DNA from: JAZSNL01 sp045536365
GTDB taxonomy: Bacteria; Bacillota_I; Bacilli_A; ML615J-28; CAG-313
Direction of reading: 5' to 3'
Length of the DNA: 64,000 nucleotides
Assembly (NCBI GenBank): GCA_045536365.1
Contig: JAZSNL010000016.1
Location: 1-64,000 of the forward strand
The notes under the pieces were generated by a model. That model was given only the letters and a program-made list of their open reading frames with translations, was not told where the DNA came from and made no database searches. Each line of letters starts with the position of its first letter. The first letter of the stretch is position 1. The position numbers and the translations under genes are program-made. Positions 1 to 11,404 of this stretch are shown in pieces.

Positions 1-64
1 ATAGCAATAAAAAACTATATTAACTATTTCAACAATCAAAGATTAGCTTATTCCCTAAAATATA

Positions 65-99
65 AAACCCCCATTCAGTATAGAACTGAACAGGGGTTT
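65..99 (-). terminator. Intrinsic terminator of the groES-ligA operon
   Basis: Inverted repeat with arms AAACCCC and TTCAGT pairing with ACTGAA and GGGGTTT around a short loop, with one small internal CA/CA loop. Read on the minus strand the stem is followed by TTTTATATTTTA. It lies about 55 bases past the ligA stop, where the leftward operon should end. The plus-strand side has a weaker, more distant T run, so some bidirectional activity is possible. Confidence 0.85.
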
Positions 100-154
100 A
101 CATGATTGTTTTTTTGTGTCTACTTTTACTTGACTATTTCACATAAGGACTGTT

Positions 155-2152
<1,998 letters not shown>

Positions 2153-2155
2153 TTA

Positions 2156-4225
2156 TTATTGATAAGGTTTTAATTTTGCATGACCTTTCATTATTTTTCT
2201 AAATGAACCGTCACGTTCAAATACAATTTGAAGGAAAACACCTTGAACAGAAATTACCATACCTGGTCCGAAATCATCATGGAATACTTTAGAACCATCT
2301 TTAAGTTCAGTATTTTCCATTTTAGGTTTTTCTTCTTTTACTAGTTCTCTGTGTGCATCTAGATATTCAAGTAAGAATCTTGATTTTGCGTTACGAACTA
2401 CACGACCATATATTAATCTTGTTGTTGAACAAGTTAAATATATTCGTTCCTTTGGTCGAGTAAACGCAACATATGCAACTCTTCTTTCTTCTTCCATATC
2501 GATATCTTCTCTTGCTGATGGGAAAATACCTTCTTCTAAACCTACAACGAAAACTACTTTAAATTCTAATCCTTTAATTGAATGAACTGTTGATAATACA
2601 ACACCATTAGGATTCTTTTCATCTTTTTGGTCTTGATCTAGAATAATATCATCAAAACCATATTTGATTTTTTCACATTGAGTTAATTCTTCACCAAAGA
2701 ATTCATCAATTTGAACTAATATACTCTTGAAATCATTTAAATTATCAATACGACTATTTTCTTCATCGTCATATTCATTTTGTAACATTTCTAAGTATCC
2801 AGTTTTTTCTACTACCATATCAAAGAAATCAGTTAAAGATACATCTTCTATAGCATTTTGTAAATCTACAATAATATCTTTAAATTCCTTTAATGCGGCA
2901 TTTTTAGTAGAAGGAGAATTAGTATAAACAAATTCAATTGCGTCAAATAAACTTAAGTTCTGTTGTTCCATACAATCAAATAATTTAGATAATGTTTTAT
3001 CTCCAATACCTCTTGCTGGTTGATTAATAATACGTTTAAAATGTATTAATTTTTCCGGACTAACAATAAATCTAAAGTAAGAAACAATATCTTTTATTTC
3101 TTTACGTTTCATATATGAAAATCCGCCATAAATATTATATGGAATACGATTATTAATAAATTCTAATTCAAACAATCTTGATAAAACACTATTTCGATAT
3201 ATTACTGCAATATCTTTGTAATCACAATATCCCTTACGAACCATATCATGAATTTCTGATGCTGTGTATTTAGCTTCATCATCACAGTAATAAGTTTCTT
3301 GAATCACTACACTATTAGGTTTATCTTCAATATCACTTATTAATTCTTTAGGTTCTCTAATTACATTATTTTTAATTACTGCATTAGCGCCTCTTAAAAT
3401 AGCATTACATGAACGATAATTTTTTACTAATTTAACTATCACCGCATCAGGATAATCTCTTTTAAATTGGAACATATTTTCTACACATGCGCCTCTAAAA
3501 GAATAAATACTTTGATCATCATCACCAACTACAAAAATATTGCGATATTTATCAGCTAATAATTTAATAATACTATATTGTAATTCATCAGTATCTTGGA
3601 ATTCATCTACCATAATATATTGGAATAATTCTTGATAATATGATAATACTTCAGGGAAGTTTACAAATAATTCTTTTACTAATACCAATAAATCATCAAA
3701 ATCAATTAAATTATTTTCTTTTAAATAAGCTTGATATTGAGTATATACTTCCTCTACTAAGCCATATAAAGCTCCACGACCATTTTTATAATCGCTTATT
3801 ATTTTAATAGCTGTTTTAGGAGAAAAAACTTTTCTTTCAATTTTATTATTTTTAAATAATTCACTCAATATTTTTTGTTGTTCATCTTCATCAATAATTT
3901 CAAAATCTCTTTTATATCCTAAAGACATACAATTGCGACGTAAAATTTTAGCACATAAAGAATGAATAGTAGAAATAGTTACTTCATATCCTTTTGATGA
4001 TAAACTATTAACAACACGATTTTTCATTTCTTTTGTTGCTTTATTAGTAAAAGTTATCGCAAGTATATTTCTTGGTGAAATAAAACATTCTTCTACCATA
4101 TAAATGATTCTTGATGTTAATGTTCTAGTTTTACCAGTTCCTGCTCCCGCAAATACCATTACAGGTCCTTTTATCTGTTTAACTGCTTCTTGTTGTTCTG
4201 CATTTAAATTATTTAAAATACTCAT
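2156..4225 (-). CDS. pcrA: UvrD/PcrA-family ATP-dependent DNA helicase
   Basis: A 3'-5' SF1A helicase that acts in nucleotide-excision repair, replication restart and clearing of RNA polymerase and RecA from DNA. Walker A GAGTGKT is near residue 29, motif II has VDEFQDTD near residue 209, and motif III GDDDQSIYSFRG follows. A C-terminal Tudor-like segment (HDDFGPGMVISV) of the PcrA type, which binds RNA polymerase in homologues, is present. At 689 residues it is slightly shorter than Bacillus PcrA (about 739). The start ATG lies three bases after the glnS stop and has no clear Shine-Dalgarno sequence, so translation is probably coupled to glnS. Cotranscription with ligA is the standard Firmicutes arrangement. 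Confidence 0.96.
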   Translation of the reverse strand: MSILNNLNAEQQEAVKQIKGPVMVFAGAGTGKTRTLTSRIIYMVEECFISPRNILAITFTNKATKEMKNRVVNSLSSKGYEVTISTIHSLCAKILRRNCMSLGYKRDFEIIDEDEQQKILSELFKNNKIERKVFSPKTAIKIISDYKNGRGALYGLVEEVYTQYQAYLKENNLIDFDDLLVLVKELFVNFPEVLSYYQELFQYIMVDEFQDTDELQYSIIKLLADKYRNIFVVGDDDQSIYSFRGACVENMFQFKRDYPDAVIVKLVKNYRSCNAILRGANAVIKNNVIREPKELISDIEDKPNSVVIQETYYCDDEAKYTASEIHDMVRKGYCDYKDIAVIYRNSVLSRLFELEFINNRIPYNIYGGFSYMKRKEIKDIVSYFRFIVSPEKLIHFKRIINQPARGIGDKTLSKLFDCMEQQNLSLFDAIEFVYTNSPSTKNAALKEFKDIIVDLQNAIEDVSLTDFFDMVVEKTGYLEMLQNEYDDEENSRIDNLNDFKSILVQIDEFFGEELTQCEKIKYGFDDIILDQDQKDEKNPNGVVLSTVHSIKGLEFKVVFVVGLEEGIFPSAREDIDMEEERRVAYVAFTRPKERIYLTCSTTRLIYGRVVRNAKSRFLLEYLDAHRELVKEEKPKMENTELKDGSKVFHDDFGPGMVISVQGVFLQIVFERDGSFRKIMKGHAKLKPYQ

Positions 4226-4228
4226 TTT

Positions 4229-5869
4229 TTATAGTGTATAAGAAGATTTTAGGCCCACGATCCTATTGAAAACCAACTTATTTCCTTTCGATTCATAATC
4301 TGTGGCAAAATAACCATTACGGATAAATTGATATTTATCGGAAGGTTGTGTATCTTTTAAACTTTCTTCAACAAATCCATGTAATACTGTCCATGAATTT
4401 GGATTTAATCTTTCTAAGAAATTTTCTTTTTCTACTTTTTCATCTAAAATTAAAGGTTCAAAAATATTAAAATCAGCTTCTACTGCTGTTGTAGCTTCAA
4501 CAAAATGAATATTACCATTAGGTTTTCTTTCATTAAATCCACTACCACTCTTAGTTTGAGGATCATATGTACAATGTAATTCTTTAATTTCTCCATTTTC
4601 ATCATAAATGATTTCATTACATTTAATGAAATATGCATGCATTAAGCGGACTTCAATATCTTTTGATAATCTCTTCCAGTGTTTATTAGGTTTTTCTGGT
4701 AAGAAATCATCTCTTTCAATATATATATTACGAGAAAAGGCAATTTTTCTAGAACCTAATTCAGGATTTTCTGTATTATTAGGAGCATCTAAATATTCAA
4801 CTTGACCTTCAGGATAATTAGTAATAACTACTTTTAATGGTTTTAAAATAGCATTAGGTCTAATTGTTGTTAATTTTAAATCTTCTCTTAAGAAATGTTC
4901 TAACATACCGTAATCAATTGTTGAATTGATTTTAGATAAACCAGTTGAAAGAATAAAGTTTTTAATTGCGTTTGCAGTGAAACCTCTTCTTCTTAATCCT
5001 ACTAAAGTAGGCATTCTAGGATCATCATATCCTGTTACATATTGTTCTTCTACTAATTGACGTAAATATCTTTTACTCATAATTGTATTTGTAATACCTA
5101 AACGCCCAAATTCAATTTGTCTTGGTTTATGTAATACATCACAATTATTGATAACCCAATCATATAACGGGCGATGGTCTTCATATTCTAAACTACATAA
5201 TGAATGAGTAATTCCTTCAAAAGAGTCTTGAAGTGGATGAGCAAAGTCATACATTGGATATATACACCATTTATCTTTTGTTTGATGATGGCTTATTTTC
5301 ATAATACGATAAATAACTGGGTCTCTCATATTGATATTAGGACTAGCCATATCGATTTTCGCACGAAGTGTTCTTTCACCATTATTAAATTCACCTTTTC
5401 TCATTCTTTCGAATAATTCAAGGTTTTCTTCAACACTACGATCACGATAAGGTGAATTTTTACCTGGTTCAGTTATTGAACCACGATATTCAGCTAATTG
5501 TTCATGAGTTAATTCATCTACATATGCAAGTCCTTTTTTAATTAAAAGAATAGCTTTTTCATATGTTTCTTCAAAATAACTAGATCCATATACTATTATT
5601 CTAGGAGTATATCCTAACCATTCTAAGTCTTTAATAATTGCATCTACATATTCAGTATCTTCTTTAGATGGATTAGTATCATCAAAACGAAGATTAGTAT
5701 GTCCATTGAAACTTTTCGCAAGTTCAAAGTTTGTAATGATTGCACGAGCATGACCTATATGTAAATAAGCATTTGGTTCAGGAGGGAATCTTGTAAGAAT
5801 ATGATCTACTACTCCTGTTTCTAATTCATTTTTCATTATTGTTTTTATAAAATTAGAGTTTTCTTCCAT
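4229..5869 (-). CDS. glnS: Glutaminyl-tRNA synthetase
   Basis: Charges tRNA-Gln directly with glutamine. The class I signature appears as [15 protein letters not shown] near residue 30 and the KMSKS-type loop as IMSKR near residue 266. The C-terminal half (about 340-540) is the two-barrel anticodon-binding domain of the GlnRS/non-discriminating GluRS eukaryotic-like branch. Length (546) matches bacterial GlnRS. Many Bacillota lack GlnRS and use GatCAB transamidation; a glnS here suggests the direct route, though the rest of the genome is not visible. The RBS AGAGGTG precedes the ATG, and the start overlaps the upstream B3/4 gene by 17 bases. Confidence 0.96.
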   Translation of the reverse strand: MEENSNFIKTIMKNELETGVVDHILTRFPPEPNAYLHIGHARAIITNFELAKSFNGHTNLRFDDTNPSKEDTEYVDAIIKDLEWLGYTPRIIVYGSSYFEETYEKAILLIKKGLAYVDELTHEQLAEYRGSITEPGKNSPYRDRSVEENLELFERMRKGEFNNGERTLRAKIDMASPNINMRDPVIYRIMKISHHQTKDKWCIYPMYDFAHPLQDSFEGITHSLCSLEYEDHRPLYDWVINNCDVLHKPRQIEFGRLGITNTIMSKRYLRQLVEEQYVTGYDDPRMPTLVGLRRRGFTANAIKNFILSTGLSKINSTIDYGMLEHFLREDLKLTTIRPNAILKPLKVVITNYPEGQVEYLDAPNNTENPELGSRKIAFSRNIYIERDDFLPEKPNKHWKRLSKDIEVRLMHAYFIKCNEIIYDENGEIKELHCTYDPQTKSGSGFNERKPNGNIHFVEATTAVEADFNIFEPLILDEKVEKENFLERLNPNSWTVLHGFVEESLKDTQPSDKYQFIRNGYFATDYESKGNKLVFNRIVGLKSSYTL

Positions 5870-6515
5870 ATTGCACCTCTTTTATATTTTCTGCATTTGC
5901 GTAATTTTTATATAATTCAATTAATATTTCTCGATCTTTTTCTAAATCTTCTTCATCAAAACATATCATCATTACTAATATCGATTTAGTAGTTTCAGTG
6001 ATCATTGTTCTTGGAGTATCACTAGTTGGATTACCAAAGAATGATATATCATCAGTATATAAGGGGATATTTTCAACATTTAATATTCCTCGATTAATTG
6101 TTTCATATATATCTTTTTTTGTTCCTATTCTGATAGTTACATCTCCAATAACTTTATCTAAGTCTACGACGCATATGCTTCTTTGAGTCATAATTGATAA
6201 AATATTTCCTAAATCGACTATATCATTTATTCGATATAATGATTTATTCTTAATAACTCTTCTTAATAAAGCTTCACATGCAAGTCTTGTATGACTAGGA
6301 TCTTTTCCTAGTTTTTTATATCCATCTCTTGCATTTTTTATTTTACCGTAATTGACAATGTCTTTTAATTCGCATATATTCTGATATTTATCAATTGTTT
6401 CGTTTAATAAATTTGTAACTTTCTCAGTAATTAAATTATCTACATCCATTGTATATGCAATAACATTGAATAATGGTAATTTATCTTGTAATTCTTTTTT
6501 AATTGTTAATTTCAT
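5853..6515 (-). CDS. Free-standing B3/B4 (PheRS-beta editing-like) domain protein
   Basis: A 220-residue protein matching the B3/B4 domain of the phenylalanyl-tRNA synthetase beta subunit. The recognisable core includes [16 protein letters not shown] near residue 63, [12 protein letters not shown] near 95 and [12 protein letters not shown] near 163. In PheRS this fold holds the editing site for mischarged Tyr-tRNA; free-standing copies are known in many bacteria, mostly with unproven roles. It sits directly upstream of glnS with a 17-base overlap, and its own start overlaps the coiled-coil gene. No strong Shine-Dalgarno is seen, so translational coupling is likely. A role in tRNA quality control is inference from the domain and the synthetase neighbour. 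Confidence 0.85.
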   Translation of the reverse strand: MKLTIKKELQDKLPLFNVIAYTMDVDNLITEKVTNLLNETIDKYQNICELKDIVNYGKIKNARDGYKKLGKDPSHTRLACEALLRRVIKNKSLYRINDIVDLGNILSIMTQRSICVVDLDKVIGDVTIRIGTKKDIYETINRGILNVENIPLYTDDISFFGNPTSDTPRTMITETTKSILVMMICFDEEDLEKDREILIELYKNYANAENIKEVQYGRKL

Positions 6516-8070
6516 TTTCTAATTTTTCGATTTCTTCGTCAATTTCTTCTACTGTTTCTACTAAGTGTTTTAGTGTTTGAACTTGTTGATATTTTTCATC
6601 AACCATCTGAGTTATTTCTCTTAGTTTTTGATAGAATGTTGGTAATACTTCTTCACATTTCATAACATCATTAATAATATTAATCAATATTGCGAGACGT
6701 TTATCTTGTTGATCTTTTCTTAATAGTTCTTCTAAATGATTTTTTGTTTCTATTTTACGTTCTAATTCGGTTTGAAGTAATGACATTTTTTGATTTATTC
6801 TTGCCATTTCAGAACTGCCAAATGGATCTTGAACTTTAGATTGACGATATTTTTTTGTTTCTTCTAATTCTGTTGTTAAACGATTTATTTCATCGTTTGT
6901 ATTTTTTAAATCAAGTACGATTTTACGATATCTTTCATTGTATTTACGATATACAACATTTGTTTCTAATACTTTATTAAAATCATTAATGTATTTTTCA
7001 ATTTTTTCTATTTGATTATTAACTGTTGTATATATGCTTTGAATGTATTCATATTCTGATACAGCATTTTCATACTGTTCTTTTACTGTTTTTAATGTTT
7101 CTCTTTTTTCATATAAATGATTTAGTTGAACCATTTTCTGCATTTGAATATTATTTTGTGTATCTAAATTAATTAATTCATCTATTAATTTCATTAAGAA
7201 TTCATCCATTGCAAGAGCAATATCGCGATTTGATAATTCGATTACTTGGAAATGTTCAATTTCATCTTTTATTAATTTTAAATGTTTTTGTTTAACAGTT
7301 TCAAATAGTTCTTCTATTTCTACTCTTAATATTTCTTTATGTTGAATATCTGATGTAATTTCTTCAACCATTAAAGAAAGGTTTTCTTGATTATTAACGA
7401 TTTTACGTTTTTCTAATTCTTTTAATTCTTGACTTAAGATTCTATTATTAATTTCATTTTCTTGTATTTTATTTCTAATTTGTTCTTGATCTTGAATTAA
7501 TTTATTTTTCATTAATTGAACTTTAATAGTAGTATCTTTTAATTCATGTTGAATAACATGAATTAATTTTTGAAAATCAGGAATAAAATTACTATAATTT
7601 TCTTCTCTAATAGGATCAATAAAATCATTATATACTGTTATTGTTCTTAAATAAACTTTAGATAAGACTTCATCAAATTCTTTTTTATGATTTTCTAATG
7701 TAAATTTTAATTCTTCATTTAACATTAGATTTTCTTGAATAATCTTTGTTATTTCTTCAATTCGCTTATCTATTTCTTTATTTTCTTTTGCAATAACTTC
7801 TTCGCGATTTTCAGTATTCGTTAATTTTGATAATTCTTCTTTTAATTGAATTATTTCTTCATCTATTTTTTTAATACGAGATAGGTGTGCTTCTTCATAC
7901 ATTTCTAAATATTTTTTCGCGTAATACTCATATAAAGAAACAGGTTTAGATCCATCATATGGTACTTTAGATAAAACTTCAATTTTTCTTTTTAAATCTT
8001 CATTTTCTTGTTTTAATAAAGTATTTTCTTGTTTTAATCTTTTTATTTCATTTTCTAATTCGATACTCAT
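6499..8070 (-). CDS. Long coiled-coil protein of unknown function
   Basis: A 523-residue protein, almost entirely heptad-like and rich in Glu, Lys, Ile and Leu, with no signal peptide, membrane segment or nucleotide-binding motif. A less charged break near residues 40-60 (VPYDGSKPVSLYEYYAKKY) separates an N-terminal coiled coil from the rest. A second, shorter break lies near residue 415 (KVQDPFGSSEMARI). It is probably a cytoplasmic rod or scaffold. Its ATG overlaps the groEL TGA stop as ATGA, so it is translationally coupled to the chaperonin genes. It resembles SMC/Rad50 rods only in composition and has no ATPase heads. I do not recognise a family. Confidence 0.8.
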   Translation of the reverse strand: MSIELENEIKRLKQENTLLKQENEDLKRKIEVLSKVPYDGSKPVSLYEYYAKKYLEMYEEAHLSRIKKIDEEIIQLKEELSKLTNTENREEVIAKENKEIDKRIEEITKIIQENLMLNEELKFTLENHKKEFDEVLSKVYLRTITVYNDFIDPIREENYSNFIPDFQKLIHVIQHELKDTTIKVQLMKNKLIQDQEQIRNKIQENEINNRILSQELKELEKRKIVNNQENLSLMVEEITSDIQHKEILRVEIEELFETVKQKHLKLIKDEIEHFQVIELSNRDIALAMDEFLMKLIDELINLDTQNNIQMQKMVQLNHLYEKRETLKTVKEQYENAVSEYEYIQSIYTTVNNQIEKIEKYINDFNKVLETNVVYRKYNERYRKIVLDLKNTNDEINRLTTELEETKKYRQSKVQDPFGSSEMARINQKMSLLQTELERKIETKNHLEELLRKDQQDKRLAILINIINDVMKCEEVLPTFYQKLREITQMVDEKYQQVQTLKHLVETVEEIDEEIEKLENEINN

Positions 8071-9656
8071 ACTAGATCTTCCTCATTTAATTTTGGTTTT
8101 TCAGCGTTAACAATTGCGCATTCAGTTGTTAAAAAGACACTAGAAATTGAAATAGCTGTTGTTATTACACTTGAAGTAACACTTGTAGGATCAATAATAC
8201 CAGCAGGTTTTAAATTAACAATGTTTGATGTTGCTGCATCATACCATAATGTATTATTAATTCTTTTTTCAATTTTATCTACATCTTCTCCTGAATTTCT
8301 TACTATTTGTCTAAATGGTTCTTTTAATACTTTATTTAATATATCTAAGGCTGTATTAAATTCAGGATATCTCTTAACTGTTGTTATTTGATCACTAATT
8401 TCATAAAGTACTTTACCGCCGCCTTCAATGACACCAGATATCATTGCACATTTTGTTGCGTTTAAAGCATCTTCTAATCTTAATTTTTTCTCTTTTAATT
8501 CTACTTCTGTAGGTGCTCCTACTTTAATAACAGCAATACCACCCATTATTTTTGCAATGCGTTCTTGTAATTTATCACGATCATATTGATTAGTAGTGTT
8601 TTGTAATTCATTTTTAATTGATTGAACCCTTGAAAGAATTGCTTCATCTAAACCAGAACCATTAATAATAACAGTTTGATCTTTACTTACCTTTATAGTA
8701 CCAGCAGAACCTAAAATATCAAGTGGTTGTAAATTTAGTTCCTCTGTTAATGCTTCTTTAATAAAAGTAGCATTTGTTATAACCGCAATATCTTCTAGTA
8801 ATCGCATTTTTCTTTCACCAAAACTTGGTGCTTTTGTTACAACAACATTAAATACACCACGAAGTTTATTAACTAAAATAGCACCTAAAACTTCACTAGA
8901 CATATCATCACAAATTATCAGTAATGGTCTTGTTGTTTTAACAGACTGTTCTAAAAACGGCATAATTTCCTGCATTGTATTTATTTTTTTATCTGTTACT
9001 AAAATTAAAGGTTTATCTAAAACAGAAATCATTTTTTCTTGATCTGTTGCCATATAAGGAGATAAATATCCTCTATCATAAGAATAACCTTTTACTACTT
9101 CTAAATATGTTTCTAATCCTTGTGATTCTTCTATTGTAATTAAGCCTTCTTTACCCACTTTAGAATAAGCTTCAGTAATAATTGAACCTATTTCTTTATT
9201 TGCTGAAGAAAGAGTTGCAATTTTTAAAATATCTTCTTCTGATTCAACAGGAGAACTTACATTATTAATCATTTCTAAAATATGATTTAAATAATAATTA
9301 AATCCATTTCTTAATGTAACAGGATTAGCACCTTTATCAATTGCTTTAATACCTTCTAATATTAAATTAGAAGAAAGTAAAATAGCTGATGTAGTACCAT
9401 CACCAACAATATCATTTGTTTTAGTAGCAGCTTCAATTAAGATACTAGCTCCTAAATTTTCAAATTTATTTTCTAATACTATTGATTTTGCAATAGTAAC
9501 TCCATCATTTACAATTAAAGGAGAACCAAAATCTTGTTCAATAATAACATTTCTACCTTTAGGACCAAGTGTAACTTTTACCGCATTATTTAATGTTTCA
9601 ATACCCTTAGCCATAAGGTTTCTAGCTTCAACGGAAAATTTAACTTCTTTTGACAT
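8067..9656 (-). CDS. groEL: Chaperonin GroEL (Hsp60)
   Basis: ATP-driven folding chamber subunit, 529 residues. Conserved equatorial signatures are intact: LGPKGRNV near residue 30, the ATP-site GDGTT near residue 86 and EDALNATK near residue 391. The usual C-terminal Gly-Gly-Met tail, which projects into the cavity in most GroELs, is absent; the protein ends in LNEEDLV. Several stretches are more divergent than in typical Bacillota (for example the apical domain and the segment after residue 415). The RBS GGAGGG lies in the end of groES, one base upstream of this gene. The next gene overlaps the stop. It is certainly a GroEL; only the degree of divergence is notable. Confidence 0.95.
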   Translation of the reverse strand: MSKEVKFSVEARNLMAKGIETLNNAVKVTLGPKGRNVIIEQDFGSPLIVNDGVTIAKSIVLENKFENLGASILIEAATKTNDIVGDGTTSAILLSSNLILEGIKAIDKGANPVTLRNGFNYYLNHILEMINNVSSPVESEEDILKIATLSSANKEIGSIITEAYSKVGKEGLITIEESQGLETYLEVVKGYSYDRGYLSPYMATDQEKMISVLDKPLILVTDKKINTMQEIMPFLEQSVKTTRPLLIICDDMSSEVLGAILVNKLRGVFNVVVTKAPSFGERKMRLLEDIAVITNATFIKEALTEELNLQPLDILGSAGTIKVSKDQTVIINGSGLDEAILSRVQSIKNELQNTTNQYDRDKLQERIAKIMGGIAVIKVGAPTEVELKEKKLRLEDALNATKCAMISGVIEGGGKVLYEISDQITTVKRYPEFNTALDILNKVLKEPFRQIVRNSGEDVDKIEKRINNTLWYDAATSNIVNLKPAGIIDPTSVTSSVITTAISISSVFLTTECAIVNAEKPKLNEEDLV

Positions 9657-9657
9657 A

Positions 9658-9900
9658 TTAGCCCTCCACTACTAGAAGGATGTCTTCTATAGAAACTACA
9701 TAATATGTTATATTATTATGCTCTACCTTTTTTAAGTTTTCTTCTTTTACAATAACAATATCATTTTCTTTTACAGTTTTAACCTGTTCTCCAACTGAAA
9801 TAACCTGATATTCAGTATTTGAATTAGGCATATAAATTAATTGATTATTTGAATTATTGTATTTGATTAATAAAACGTTATTTAATAATGGTTTTAACAT
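9658..9900 (-). CDS. groES: Short, divergent co-chaperonin GroES
   Basis: An 80-residue protein upstream of groEL, against about 94 residues for typical GroES. The opening LKPLLNNVLLIKY matches the GroES beta-barrel start, YQVISVGE matches the conserved VVAVG strand, and the end (YYVVSIEDILLVVEG) matches the terminal strands. The mobile loop that binds GroEL, normally about 16 residues including a GGI-L motif between these strands, is reduced to NNSNNQLIYMPNSNTE. The RBS GGGAGGAG is strong. Position and fold signatures make the assignment safe, but the binding loop is unusual. A consensus-type promoter lies upstream, and no CIRCE inverted repeat is visible. Confidence 0.85.
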   Translation of the reverse strand: MLKPLLNNVLLIKYNNSNNQLIYMPNSNTEYQVISVGEQVKTVKENDIVIVKEENLKKVEHNNITYYVVSIEDILLVVEG

Positions 9901-9929
9901 AAGAATAGACTCCTCCCTATTATATTATA

Positions 9930-9958
9930 ATTATAACACAAAGGGTAGTGATTTTCAA
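9930..9958 (-). promoter_or_regulatory. Promoter of the groES-groEL operon
   Basis: On the minus strand TTGAAA (9953-9958) and TATAAT (9930-9935) are separated by exactly 17 bases, about 30 bases upstream of the groES ATG. I looked for a CIRCE element (TTAGCACTC-N9-GAGTGCTAA) and a CtsR box and saw neither. Confidence 0.8.
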
Positions 9959-9985
9959 CAATCTTTACCTTTTTTATTTAACTAA

Positions 9986-10013
9986 AAAATCCTTACTAAA
10001 AAGTAAGGATTTT
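9986..10013 (-). terminator. Intrinsic terminator after tsaD
   Basis: Perfect 12-base arms AAAATCCTTACT and AGTAAGGATTTT flank a four-base loop. On the minus strand the stem is followed by TTTTTTAG. It overlaps the tsaD stop codon and separates the t6A operon from the groES promoter. Confidence 0.9.
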
Positions 10014-10968
10014 ATTTGTTTTCTTTTAAATATTGAAAATATGCGGCAGCACCTATCATTGCTGCATTATCAGTACAATAAGCAAACTTAGGAACTATTA
10101 AAGGAATATTTAATTTTTCCATTTCTTCACTCATTCTCTTTCTTAAACCTTTATTTGCGGCTACGCCACCTGCTATAATAACTTGTTTTACATTAAACTC
10201 TTGAGCTGCACGAACTGTTTTAGAACATAAAACATCTACTACTGCTTCTTGGAAAGAAGCAGCTAAATCATTATAATTCAATTCTTCTCCTCTTTGTTTA
10301 TATTTATGATGTAAATTTATTACAGCACTTTTTAAACCAGAAAAACTAAAATCATAACTATCTTTTCCTAAAGTTACATGAGGAAGAGGATAAACAGGTT
10401 TTCCTAAAGCTGCCATTTTATCTAAAATTGGACCTCCTGGGTAACCAACTTCAACCACTCTTGCAACTTTATCATATGCTTCACCCACCGCATCATCTAA
10501 AGTTTCACCTAAAATTTCAAATTCTAAGTGATCTTTCATTAAGACAAGTTCAGTATGTCCACCTGATACAATTAATCCTAGTAATGGAAATTCAAAATCT
10601 CTTTCTAAGTAATTAGCATATATATGTCCATGAATATGATTAACCATTATTAATGGTTTATGATATAACATACTTATTGTTTTTGCGGTATTAATACCAA
10701 CCATTAAAGATCCTATTAAACCAGGAGTTGCAGTGACAGCCACCGCATCAATATCATCAAAAGTAAGTTTACTTTCTTTTAACGCTTGATCTAGTACATA
10801 TGTTATTTTTTCAATATGATGTCTACTTGCAATTTCTGGAACTACACCACCATATAATTTATGGATATCTATTTGTGTATATACAATATTAGAAATGACA
10901 TTTCTTCCATTTTCCACTACCGCAACGCTTGTTTCATCACAACTTGATTCAATTGCTAGTATTTTCAT
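10012..10968 (-). CDS. tsaD: tRNA N6-adenosine threonylcarbamoyltransferase TsaD
   Basis: Catalytic subunit that transfers the threonylcarbamoyl group to A37 of ANN-decoding tRNAs (t6A), working with TsaB and TsaE. ASKHA-fold signatures are present: an N-terminal IESSCDETS, the metal-binding pair in NHIHGH near residue 110, SGGHTELV near 134, and a C-terminal IAGGVAANKGLR. Length 318 is slightly short of the usual 335-345. It is the last of four consecutive genes tsaE-tsaB-rimI-tsaD, the common Firmicutes order. The RBS AAGGTG lies inside the end of rimI, whose stop overlaps this start by 20 bases. Confidence 0.96.
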   Translation of the reverse strand: MKILAIESSCDETSVAVVENGRNVISNIVYTQIDIHKLYGGVVPEIASRHHIEKITYVLDQALKESKLTFDDIDAVAVTATPGLIGSLMVGINTAKTISMLYHKPLIMVNHIHGHIYANYLERDFEFPLLGLIVSGGHTELVLMKDHLEFEILGETLDDAVGEAYDKVARVVEVGYPGGPILDKMAALGKPVYPLPHVTLGKDSYDFSFSGLKSAVINLHHKYKQRGEELNYNDLAASFQEAVVDVLCSKTVRAAQEFNVKQVIIAGGVAANKGLRKRMSEEMEKLNIPLIVPKFAYCTDNAAMIGAAAYFQYLKENK

Positions 10969-11404
10969 CTAACACCTTCATCATTACTAAGGCATTTGTA
11001 TCGTCTTTATAGTAATGCTTTCTTACATTTATTTGAGTAAAATTATTCTTTTTATAAAAGTTTATTCCTTTTTCATTTGTTTCTTTAACTTCTAATGTTA
11101 TTCTTTCAATATTATTTTCATAACAATATTTAATCATTTCTTCAAATAACATTTGGCCTAAACCCATTCTTTGATATTCTCCATGAATTACGAAGTTTAA
11201 TATTTCACCATCGCCCATACAAAAACATCCTCCTATATAACCTAATACTAAGTTATTTAATTCAACTACCCAAAATTTAATAATTGGATTATTTAACTCA
11301 TTTCTTATCATTTCTTCGCCTAGGCTTTCATGTAAATATTTTTCTTCTAATTCAACTACGGCTTTAATATCTTCTTCTTTTAAATATCTAACTATATAAC
11401 TCAT
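10949..11404 (-). CDS. rimI: GNAT acetyltransferase, RimI-like
   Basis: A 151-residue GNAT-fold protein with the acetyl-CoA pyrophosphate loop in YQRMGLGQML near residue 78 and the C-terminal GINFYKKNNF motif. RimI acetylates the N-terminal alanine of ribosomal protein S18 in E. coli, and the gene is commonly embedded between tsaB and tsaD in Firmicutes, as here. The start ATG overlaps the tsaB stop by four bases. The family call is firm; the S18 substrate is inferred from context. Confidence 0.88.
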   Translation of the reverse strand: MSYIVRYLKEEDIKAVVELEEKYLHESLGEEMIRNELNNPIIKFWVVELNNLVLGYIGGCFCMGDGEILNFVIHGEYQRMGLGQMLFEEMIKYCYENNIERITLEVKETNEKGINFYKKNNFTQINVRKHYYKDDTNALVMMKVLDENTSN

